Assembly: GCF_021412625.1 (NCBI RefSeq)
Contig: NZ_JAKCFI010000009.1
Location: forward strand, 248,001-312,000
Length of the DNA: 64,000 bases
Source of the DNA: Myxococcus stipitatus
GTDB taxonomy: Bacteria; Myxococcota; Myxococcia; Myxococcales; Myxococcaceae
Direction of reading: 5' to 3'
The notes below the pieces were generated by a model. It saw only the letters and a list, made by a program, of their open reading frames with translations. It had not been told where the DNA came from and did no database searches. This document shows positions 46,287 to 53,859 of this stretch, piece by piece. Both the position numbers and the translations under genes were made by a program. How positions within the stretch are numbered: position 1 is the first letter of the stretch; each line of letters starts with the position of its first letter.

Positions 46287-48347
46287 ATGCCCCTCCCGCT
46301 CCGTGTCTCCTTCTCTCGTGTGGTCGGCCTCGCCTGCGTCCTGTCGTTGGCGGGCGCGTGCGGCCCCGTCCAGGCCCCGGGTGACGACGTCCCCTCCTCC
46401 CTCGAAACCACCGAGCAGCCGCAGGTCGTCGCCCTGGTCGCCCCGGGCAGCACCTGGCGCTACCGGGACACGGGCGTGGACCCCGGCGCCGGGTGGACGA
46501 CGCCGGGCTACGTGGACACGGCGTGGAAGGAGGGCCCCGCGCAGCTCGGCTACGGCGACGGGGACGAGGCCACGGTCGTCTCCTACGGCCCCAGCACGTC
46601 GTCGCGTTACGTGACGACGTGGTTCCGCAAGGCGTTCACCGTGGCGGACCCGGCGCGGGTGGGGGCCGTGGCGCTGCGGCTGCTGCGGGACGACGGCGCC
46701 ATCGTCTACGTGAACGGGCGGGAGGTGTTCCGCAGCAACCTGCCCGCGAGCGGCGTCACCGCGTCCACGCTGGCCACCACCACCATCGCCGACAGCGCGG
46801 AGCAGACCTGGCACCCGGCGAGCGTGCCCGCGTCGGTGCTCGTGGCGGGCGCCAACGTCATCGCGGTGGAGGTGCACCAGTCGACGCTCAACTCGTCGGA
46901 CCTGAGCTTCGACCTGGAGCTCACCGCGGACGTCGCGCCGACGACGGCCACGCCCTGCTGGCCGCTGGACCTGCCGGCGCTGGGCACCCTGCGCGCGGCG
47001 CCCAGGAAGGTCTTCGCGCACTACTTCTCGCCCTATCCGCTGTCGCTCGACAACCGGGACCCGTCGGTCGACTACTACGCGCGCAACTACCTGGTGCCCA
47101 CCGGGGAGAACTCCAAGTTCGCCTACTGCGGCGGCTTCATCAAGCAGCGCCCCCTGCCCCAGGCGCCGCGCGCCTCCGGCGTGGACTACGAGCTGAAGAA
47201 CTTCGAGCAGGAGGTCCGCCGCGCGGCGGCCCTGGGCCTGGACGGCTTCACCTACGACATCCTCAACCACACGGGGACGCACTGGAACCGGCTCCTGAAG
47301 CTGCTCCAGGCGGCGAGCAACGCCGACAGCGGCTTCCGCGTCGTGCTCATGCCGGACATGAGCTCCACGTACACGGGCACGGACGCGGACGCGCTCACCG
47401 CCTTCGTGGGCTCCATCGGCTCGGTGGCCTCGCACCCGGCGGTGTACCACCTGGACGACGGCCGGCTGCTGCTGGCGCCGTACATGGCCGACAACCGCAC
47501 GCCGCAGTGGTGGGCCTCCGTCCTCCAGGCGCTCCAGGCCCGCGGCATCTCCGCCGCGCTGTGGCCCGTGTACGTGAAGCCCTGGCTGGCGCAGACCCAG
47601 ACGCTCGCGGCCCAGGTCCCGCTGTACGGCACCTCCACCTGGGGCAACCGCACGCTCTCCGGCGCGGCGGCGCAGCGCACCCACCCCGCCACGGCGCATG
47701 GGCTGGGGCTCCAGTGGATGGCGCCGGTCGCCCTCCAGGACTCGCGCCCCAAGGACCTCGTGTACACCGAGCCCAACAACTCACAGACGCTGCGCGCCAT
47801 GTGGGACGCGGCCATCCAGGGCGGCGCGGACTGGGTGCAGCTCATCACCTGGAACGACTACTCGGAGGCGACCGAGTTCTCCCCCTCGTCGGGCACCCAG
47901 TGGGCCGCGTTCGACCTGACCGCCTACTACACCGCCTGGTTCAAGCTGGGCGCCCAGCCGACCATCACCCGCGACGCGCTCTACTACTTCCACCGTCGCC
48001 ACTCGACGAGCGCCGCCCCGGACCTCACCCAGCAGCGCGCCCCGTACACGGTCGTCAACGGCGCGGCGCCCGCGAACGAAATCGAGCTGCTCGCCTTCCT
48101 CACCGCCCCGGGCACGCTCGAAATCGAAGTGGCCGGCACCGTGCAACGCAAGGACGTGGCCGCGGGCATCCAGTCCTTCCGCGTCCCGCTCCAGCAAGGC
48201 ACGCCGACCTTCCGGCTGGTGCGCGGCGGCGCCACCGTTGCCGCCGTGACGAGCGCCTTCCCCATCAACGACACCATCACCTATCAGGACATGCTCTACC
48301 GCGCGGGCGGAAGTCTGTCGTGTGACCGCTCGCCCTTCTTCCCTTGA
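46287..48347 (+). CDS. GH71-like alpha-1,3-glucanase lipoprotein
   Basis: 686 residues from the ATG at 46287; the lipobox is LAGAC with Cys25. Residues of about 50-215 form a jelly-roll domain seen in secreted hydrolases (WRYRDTGVDPGAGW, RLLRDDGAIVYVNGREV). Residues of about 235-560 match GH71: KVFAHYFSPYPLSLDN, AAALGLDGFTYDIL, FRVVLMPDMSS, WASVLQALQARGISAALWPV and LITWNDYSEATEF. GH71 enzymes cut alpha-1,3-glucan of fungal walls or bacterial mutan. The acidic residues (D in LMPDM, E in EATEF) are candidates only. A C-terminal beta domain of about 100 residues follows. Likely use: attack on fungal or biofilm glucan. Confidence 0.84.
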   Translation: MPLPLRVSFSRVVGLACVLSLAGACGPVQAPGDDVPSSLETTEQPQVVALVAPGSTWRYRDTGVDPGAGWTTPGYVDTAWKEGPAQLGYGDGDEATVVSYGPSTSSRYVTTWFRKAFTVADPARVGAVALRLLRDDGAIVYVNGREVFRSNLPASGVTASTLATTTIADSAEQTWHPASVPASVLVAGANVIAVEVHQSTLNSSDLSFDLELTADVAPTTATPCWPLDLPALGTLRAAPRKVFAHYFSPYPLSLDNRDPSVDYYARNYLVPTGENSKFAYCGGFIKQRPLPQAPRASGVDYELKNFEQEVRRAAALGLDGFTYDILNHTGTHWNRLLKLLQAASNADSGFRVVLMPDMSSTYTGTDADALTAFVGSIGSVASHPAVYHLDDGRLLLAPYMADNRTPQWWASVLQALQARGISAALWPVYVKPWLAQTQTLAAQVPLYGTSTWGNRTLSGAAAQRTHPATAHGLGLQWMAPVALQDSRPKDLVYTEPNNSQTLRAMWDAAIQGGADWVQLITWNDYSEATEFSPSSGTQWAAFDLTAYYTAWFKLGAQPTITRDALYYFHRRHSTSAAPDLTQQRAPYTVVNGAAPANEIELLAFLTAPGTLEIEVAGTVQRKDVAAGIQSFRVPLQQGTPTFRLVRGGATVAAVTSAFPINDTITYQDMLYRAGGSLSCDRSPFFP

Positions 48348-48490
48348 GACGCGCGACAGGGGCCACGCCAATCACACTCCCGCACTCCACTTGAAAATCA
48401 CGCTTTGCGGGCTTGTCATTGAGAGGACGCCGGGATGCATGTTAGAGAATCGCCGGCCTCGGCCAATCCCAACCCAGCCGGAGAAACTCC

Positions 48491-49042
48491 ATGATTCGGA
48501 ATGTGAAGCCCTTGCTGGCCATGCCCCTGTTCTGTCTCGCGCCGCTGGTGGCGGGCGCCGCGGGGGCCGATGGCAGCCCCCTGCCCTCGGACTACGTCGC
48601 CCTGCGGCCGTCGGAGACGGTGCAGCTCCCCTCCCGGCCCGTCGATGGCGCCAAGGCCTTCCTCGCCTACGTGACGCAGGACTACCTGCTCATGAACTGG
48701 ACGGGACTGAATGCCTATGTCTGGAACGGGCTGACGGGCGGCGGCGTCCTGCCCAACCCGCTGGCCCCCACGGCCGTCAACACCTGGTCGGGCAACGCGG
48801 TGACGGCCGTCCCGGTGGGGACGTATCTCCAGAGCTTCGGCTACACGACCAACCCCGCGGACATGGGTGGCGCGGCGAAGACCTGTCTCTGGGACGTCCA
48901 GGTGACGCAGACCGGCGGCGTCTGCACGGGCACCATCACCACGTACGCCCTCGGCACCCAGGGCGTGCAATGCCTGCTGTGGAACGGCTCCGCGGTGGAC
49001 CCCAACACCTGCCAGGCCGTGGTGGGGGTCGGTCTCCAGTAG
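48491..49042 (+). CDS. Secreted protein of unknown function
   Basis: 183 residues from an ATG with CCGGAG upstream. A signal peptide ends near residue 26 (APLVAGAAGA). The mature protein is rich in Thr, Gly, Trp and Asn and has four cysteines in its last 50 residues (TCLWDVQ, VCTGTIT, QCLLWNG, NTCQAV), which could form two disulfides. No domain is recognised. It lies after the GH71 gene, 143 bp away, without clear operon linkage, and ends at a strong hairpin. Confidence 0.7.
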   Translation: MIRNVKPLLAMPLFCLAPLVAGAAGADGSPLPSDYVALRPSETVQLPSRPVDGAKAFLAYVTQDYLLMNWTGLNAYVWNGLTGGGVLPNPLAPTAVNTWSGNAVTAVPVGTYLQSFGYTTNPADMGGAAKTCLWDVQVTQTGGVCTGTITTYALGTQGVQCLLWNGSAVDPNTCQAVVGVGLQ

Positions 49043-49068
49043 CCCTCCCGTGAAGTGACACCCTGCTC

Positions 49069-49101
49069 CCATGGAGGCGCGCGCGTCACGCGCCTCCATG
49101 G
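49069..49101. terminator. Strong bidirectional hairpin terminator
   Basis: A perfect 13-bp inverted repeat (49069-49081 with 49089-49101, loop 7) lies between convergent stops at 49042 and 49112. It can terminate both strands. Confidence 0.75.
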
Positions 49102-49111
49102 GGATGCCCGG

Positions 49112-50455
49112 CTACCGGCCCCCGGGTCGTGCCCCGTCCGGGGCACGCGGAGCCTGCATCCGCCCGCCCCGGAGCGCCTCGAGCCGGGACTTCTCCAGCT
49201 TCACCGCCACGCCCACGCTGCGGCCGGCGAGGTTGGCCACGACGTACTGGGCGCTGCTCCCCAGCACCTGGGCGCTCTCGGACAGGCCGAGCCCATACTC
49301 CTGCTCCAACCATTGGGTCAGGCCGCTGGTCGCCGCGCGGAGCGCGTCATCCAGCGAGCCCGCCTGTCCCAGCACCATGAGGTGCGTGGGCGACTCCACC
49401 CGCGGCATCGAGGGCGCCTTGCCCGGGATGACCTCCACGGTGAACTCCACCTCCAGCGACGTCTCCAGCGCGAACTGCGACGTCTCGCCATCGCCTTGCG
49501 CCGCGTGCCCGTCCCCCAGATAGAGCAGCGCGCCGGGCTGGCCCACGGGGAGGTAGATGGTGTTGCCCTCCACCACCTCGTTGAAGTCCATGTTGCCGCC
49601 GAAGCGGCCCGTGTCTCCCGTGGACTGCGGTGGCATCCCGAAGTCCGGGGCCACGGCCAGGCCCCCCAGCATGGGCCGCAGGGGAATGGAGAACCCCTTC
49701 ATCCGCTCGGACGACTCCGGGCTCGCCCGCCCCCGCGCCACGTCGAGCTTCCAGCGCACGGGCTTGCCCAGCTCCGTCGCGCGCGCCGCCAGCCGGGGCG
49801 TGAGCGCCCGTCCCACGATGGCATCCAGGCTGTCCGCCCAGTCGCGGTTCAACCGCAGGCGCACGAGCCGGACGGCCAGCGTGTCCCCCACCCGCGCGTC
49901 CGCGATGAAGAAGGGCCCCGTCTGGGGGTTGCCATAGAGCGCCCGCGTCACGCCCTTCTCGTCCATGCCCCCCGAGTCCAGCGTCGTCGTGCGCACCGTG
50001 TCCCCGGACCACAGCGTGAGCACGGGCTCGCGATTCGCGGAGAACTCGTTCGAATACGAGGCCGGCGTGAAGTCGAGCACGCGCGGGGGACCCGGTGGCC
50101 GAGGGGGGATGCGCCGCGCGGTGAAGGCATGACGCGCGCGCGCCTTCGCGTCATTCGGGTCGGGCCGCTCCACCGTGCCCGTCATCGCGTCCCCCTCCAC
50201 CCTGCCGGTGAACGTGGCCCTCGCCCGCCGCGCGTCCGTGACGACGAAGCGCACCTGCGCGCCCGCGCGCTCCCCTTCGAGCCTGTCGCCGTCGAGGTCG
50301 CCGGACAGCGTCTTCCCCGCCAGCTCCAGGGTGAGCACCTGCTGGAGGCGATTGCCCCACAGGTCCGTCACCACCACCCACCGCTCCTGGGTCGGGGGTT
50401 GGGCGAGCGAGAGGAGGGGGACGAGGCAGAGCGCGAGCGAGGCGAGTCGATTCAT
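49112..50455 (-). CDS. Acetamidase/formamidase family protein, secreted
   Basis: 447 residues. A signal peptide (MNRLASLALCLVPLLSLA) comes first, which is unusual since most FmdA/AmdA enzymes are cytoplasmic. Residues of about 25-110 form a short N-terminal beta domain. The FmdA/AmdA fold follows, with NIYLPV-type strands (NTIYLPVGQPGALLYLGDGH), the GDGHAAQGDGE segment, and the C-terminal EYGLGLSESAQVLGSSAQY part. The family hydrolyses short amides using acid residues and metal; the conserved GDGHAAQGDGE stretch is present here. The substrate is unknown. Confidence 0.86.
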   Translation of the reverse strand: MNRLASLALCLVPLLSLAQPPTQERWVVVTDLWGNRLQQVLTLELAGKTLSGDLDGDRLEGERAGAQVRFVVTDARRARATFTGRVEGDAMTGTVERPDPNDAKARARHAFTARRIPPRPPGPPRVLDFTPASYSNEFSANREPVLTLWSGDTVRTTTLDSGGMDEKGVTRALYGNPQTGPFFIADARVGDTLAVRLVRLRLNRDWADSLDAIVGRALTPRLAARATELGKPVRWKLDVARGRASPESSERMKGFSIPLRPMLGGLAVAPDFGMPPQSTGDTGRFGGNMDFNEVVEGNTIYLPVGQPGALLYLGDGHAAQGDGETSQFALETSLEVEFTVEVIPGKAPSMPRVESPTHLMVLGQAGSLDDALRAATSGLTQWLEQEYGLGLSESAQVLGSSAQYVVANLAGRSVGVAVKLEKSRLEALRGGRMQAPRAPDGARPGGR

Positions 50456-50525
50456 GGAGGAGACACGCGGGGGGCCGGAGGACGTGATGCCTGCCCAACC
50501 CCTACGCGGAAGCCTCCTCCCGATT

Positions 50526-51653
50526 TCACCCCGAGGTGCTCGCGAGCTTCTGGCCCACGGCGTTCAACAGCTGGTCGAAGGAGTCCTCGAAGAGCTTCAC
50601 CCCGTCCACGGTGAGCCGGTCCGTGATGGACTTGAGCGGGATTCCCTGGGCCTCCAGCGCGCGCAGCGTGGCCTGCGCGCCCGCCACGTCCTCCACCAGG
50701 CTGGTGCGCACCTTGCCGTGGTCCCGGAACGCGTCGATGGTCGCCGGAGGCATGGTGTTGATGGTGTCCGGGCCGATGAGCTCCTCGATGTAGAGCACGT
50801 CGCGCAGCTTGGGGCTCTTGGTGCCCGTGCTCGCCCACAGCACGCGCTGGGGCCTGGCCCCCTTGGCCGCGAGCGCCTTCCAGCGCGGGCTGGTGAACAG
50901 CTCCTGGTAGATGCGATAGGCGAGCTTCGCGTTGGCGATGGCCACCTTGCCGCTGAGCGCCTCCAGGGCCTTGCGCTGCTCGGCGGTGGCGCCCGCCTTC
51001 AGCTTCTTGTCGACCTCCTGGTCCACCATCACGTCGATGCGGCTGACGAAGAACGAGGCCACGCTCGCCACCCTGCCCAGGTCGCCGCCCTTGGACGCCA
51101 GCCGCTCCAGCCCCGTCATGTACGCATGGGCGATCTGCCGGTAGCGCTCCTGGCTGAACAGCAGCGTGACGTTGATGTTGAGCCCCTCCGCCGTGAGCTG
51201 CTCGAAGGCCGGCACGCCCGCCTCGGTGGCGGGGACCTTGACCATCACGTTCGGCCGGGCGAGCGTCGTCCACAGCCGGCGCGCCTCCTCGAGCGTGCCC
51301 TGCGTCTGGTTCGCGAGCCTCGGCGACACCTCCAACGACGCGAACCCGTCCCGCCCCTTCAACGCGTCGAACACGGGCCGCAGGATGTCCGCCGCGCCCT
51401 GCACGTCGCGCACCGCGAGCTGCTCGTAGACATCCCCGGCGGACAACCCCTTGCCGCGCGCGGCGTCGAAGAGGTCCTGGTAGTCCTCGCTGCCCGACAC
51501 CGCCTTCTGGAAGATGGTCGGGTTGGAGGTGAGCCCCCGCACGCCATCCTCCTCGATGAACTTCTGGAGCGTGCCCTGGGTGATGTAGGCGCGCTGGAGG
51601 TTGTCCACCCAGACGGCCTGACCGAAGTCGGCGAGCTGACGCAGCGGATTCAT
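50526..51653 (-). CDS. tal: Transaldolase
   Basis: 375 residues from the ATG at 51653 with GGAG upstream. It has the TalB/Tal fold of the longer, mycobacterial-type subfamily: SNPTIFQKAVSGS, the Schiff-base lysine K139 in NVMVKVPAT, INVTLLFSQERY, SVASFFVSRIDV and LWASTGTKSP. It exchanges dihydroxyacetone units between sedoheptulose-7-phosphate and glyceraldehyde-3-phosphate in the cytoplasm. Transketolase is encoded divergently 226 bp away, so the two enzymes of the non-oxidative pentose phosphate pathway sit back to back and may share control. Confidence 0.95.
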   Translation of the reverse strand: MNPLRQLADFGQAVWVDNLQRAYITQGTLQKFIEEDGVRGLTSNPTIFQKAVSGSEDYQDLFDAARGKGLSAGDVYEQLAVRDVQGAADILRPVFDALKGRDGFASLEVSPRLANQTQGTLEEARRLWTTLARPNVMVKVPATEAGVPAFEQLTAEGLNINVTLLFSQERYRQIAHAYMTGLERLASKGGDLGRVASVASFFVSRIDVMVDQEVDKKLKAGATAEQRKALEALSGKVAIANAKLAYRIYQELFTSPRWKALAAKGARPQRVLWASTGTKSPKLRDVLYIEELIGPDTINTMPPATIDAFRDHGKVRTSLVEDVAGAQATLRALEAQGIPLKSITDRLTVDGVKLFEDSFDQLLNAVGQKLASTSG

Positions 51654-51879
51654 CGGTTCTCCATGGAGGGGTGACATCCTTCAAGGTGCCCATGGATGCC
51701 TCCTCTGGAAGGAGCGGGCACCCGAGCGCCCGTCGTCACCGCCCGCGACCACCGTCGCCCGCGCGCGTCCTGGGCACCGCCGCCCGCCTGCCCCCCGAGC
51801 CTCCACCCGGGGCCCGCCGCTTCTCGCGACTGTCCACCATCAACACCCTTGGAGGACACGACCTCCCGGGAGGGCAAGC

Positions 51880-53787
51880 ATGGCAGACGCACTGGCGGAA
51901 CTCGCGGCGCAGCTTCGCGTCGACAGCATCCGCGCCACCACGGCGGCGGGCTCGGGACACCCGACCTCCGCCATGTCCGCGGCGGACATCATGGCGGTGC
52001 TGTTCCAGAAGTACCTGCGGTTCGACTTCCAGCACCCCCGCGCCCCCGACAACGACCGCTTCATCCTCTCCAAGGGGCATGCCTGCCCGGTCCTCTATGC
52101 GGCGCTCAAGGCCGCGGGCGCCATCGACGACGCGGAGCTGCTGTCGCTGCGCAAGTTCGGCAGCCGGCTCGAGGGGCACCCCAACCCGCGCGTGCTGCCG
52201 TTCGTGGACGTGGCCACCGGCTCGTTGGGACAGGGGCTCGCGGTGGGCGTGGGCATGGCGCTCGTCGCCCGGCTGGACGGCCTGCCCTTCCGCACCTACG
52301 TGCTGATGGGCGACAGCGAGACGGCCGAGGGCTCCGTCTGGGAGGCCTTCGACAAGGCCAGCCACTACCAGCTGGACAACCTCTGCGCGCTCATCGACAT
52401 GAACCGCCTGGGCCAGAGCGGCCCCACGGAGCTGGGCTGGTACGCGGAGGCCTATGTCGCCCGCGCCCGCGCCTTCGGCTGGCACGCGCTCGCGCTCGAC
52501 GGCCACGACCTGGGCGCCATCGACCGCGCCCTCGCCGAGGCCCAGGCGACGACCGGCAAGCCCACCTGCCTCATCTTCAAGACGGAGAAGGGCCGGGGCT
52601 ACTCCGCCGTCGCCAACAAGGAGGGCTGGCACGGCAAGCCCTTCTCCGAGGAGCAGGCCCGCGAGGCCATCCAGGAGATGGGCGGCGAGCGCGACCTCCA
52701 CTTCCAGGCGCGGATGCCGGAGGCGCGAAAGCCCACGAACCAGGACACCGCCGCGCCCCTGTCCCTGCCGACGTACGCGCCCGACAAGCCGGTGGCCACG
52801 CGCAAGGCCTACGGCGACGCGCTCGCGGCGCTCGGTGACGCGTACCCGGACCTGGTGGCGCTGGACGCGGAGGTGTCCAACTCCACGTACTCGCAGGAGC
52901 TGCGGGAGAAGCACCCCAAGCGCTTCTTCGAGATGTTCATCGCGGAGCAGAACATGGTCTCCAGCGCGGTGGGCATGGCGGTGCTGGGCAAGCGCGTCTT
53001 CCTCAGCACCTTCGCGGCCTTCCTCACGCGCGCCTACGACCAGCTGCGCATGGCGGCCGTCTCCAACGCGACGCTGCATGTCTGTGGCAGCCACGCGGGC
53101 TGCTCCATCGGCGAGGACGGTCCCTCGCAGATGGGCCTGGAGGACCTGGCCATGATGCGCGCGGTGAACGGCAGCACCGTGCTCTACCCGTGCGACGCGA
53201 ACCAGACGGCGCGGCTCATGGCCGAGCTGGTGGACCGCCCGGGCATCACCTACCTGCGCACCACGCGGGAGAAGACGCCCCTCGTCTACCCGCCCACGGA
53301 GCGCTTCCCGCTGGGGGGCAGCAAGGTGGTGCGCCGCTCGGACCGGGACGTGGCCACGGTGGTGGCGGCGGGAATCACCCTGCGCGAGGCGCTGAAGGCC
53401 CACGAGCGCCTGCTGGAGAAGGGCCTTCCCGTGCGCGTCATCGACCTCTATTCGGTGAAGCCCGTGGACGCGAGGACGCTGCGGCAGGCCGCGCGCGAGA
53501 CGCGGGGGCGCTTCATCGTCGTCGAGGACCACTGGGCCGAGGGCGGCCTCGCGGACGCGGTCCTCGAGGCTTTCTCCGACGAGCGCCAGCCCCTGCCCCG
53601 CGTGGTGCGCCTCGCCGTGCGCGACCTGCCCGGCTCCGGCACGCCCGAACAGCTGCTGGCCGCGGCCGGCATCGACGCCGACCACATCGTCCAGGCCGTC
53701 ACCGCCATGGACGCCGCGCTGCGCTCCACGGACTCCAACCCCGAGAAGGGGGGAGGCCGCGCCTGGGAGGAGCACCCCAGCGCCTGA
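51880..53787 (+). CDS. tkt: Transketolase, animal/archaeal-like subfamily
   Basis: 635 residues from an ATG with GGGAGGG upstream. The thiamine diphosphate-binding N-terminal half has GSGHPTSAMSAADIMAVLF, LGQGLAVGVGMA and GDSETAEGSVWEAFDKASHY; the motif GDG is GDS here. The pyrimidine-binding domain has FIAEQNMVSSAVGMAV with the catalytic Glu. The C-terminal domain has RVIDLYSVKPVDARTL. The wording SVWEAF..NRLGQSGP is closer to vertebrate transketolases than to E. coli TktA, which is also longer (663). It transfers two-carbon ketol units. Paired with transaldolase. Confidence 0.94.
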   Translation: MADALAELAAQLRVDSIRATTAAGSGHPTSAMSAADIMAVLFQKYLRFDFQHPRAPDNDRFILSKGHACPVLYAALKAAGAIDDAELLSLRKFGSRLEGHPNPRVLPFVDVATGSLGQGLAVGVGMALVARLDGLPFRTYVLMGDSETAEGSVWEAFDKASHYQLDNLCALIDMNRLGQSGPTELGWYAEAYVARARAFGWHALALDGHDLGAIDRALAEAQATTGKPTCLIFKTEKGRGYSAVANKEGWHGKPFSEEQAREAIQEMGGERDLHFQARMPEARKPTNQDTAAPLSLPTYAPDKPVATRKAYGDALAALGDAYPDLVALDAEVSNSTYSQELREKHPKRFFEMFIAEQNMVSSAVGMAVLGKRVFLSTFAAFLTRAYDQLRMAAVSNATLHVCGSHAGCSIGEDGPSQMGLEDLAMMRAVNGSTVLYPCDANQTARLMAELVDRPGITYLRTTREKTPLVYPPTERFPLGGSKVVRRSDRDVATVVAAGITLREALKAHERLLEKGLPVRVIDLYSVKPVDARTLRQAARETRGRFIVVEDHWAEGGLADAVLEAFSDERQPLPRVVRLAVRDLPGSGTPEQLLAAAGIDADHIVQAVTAMDAALRSTDSNPEKGGGRAWEEHPSA

Positions 53788-53859
53788 CGCGCCGCCACGC
53801 GCGGGGGACGGGGGCGAGGCTTGCCCTCCTCCCGCCTCCGCGACGACGATGCGCGGGCG

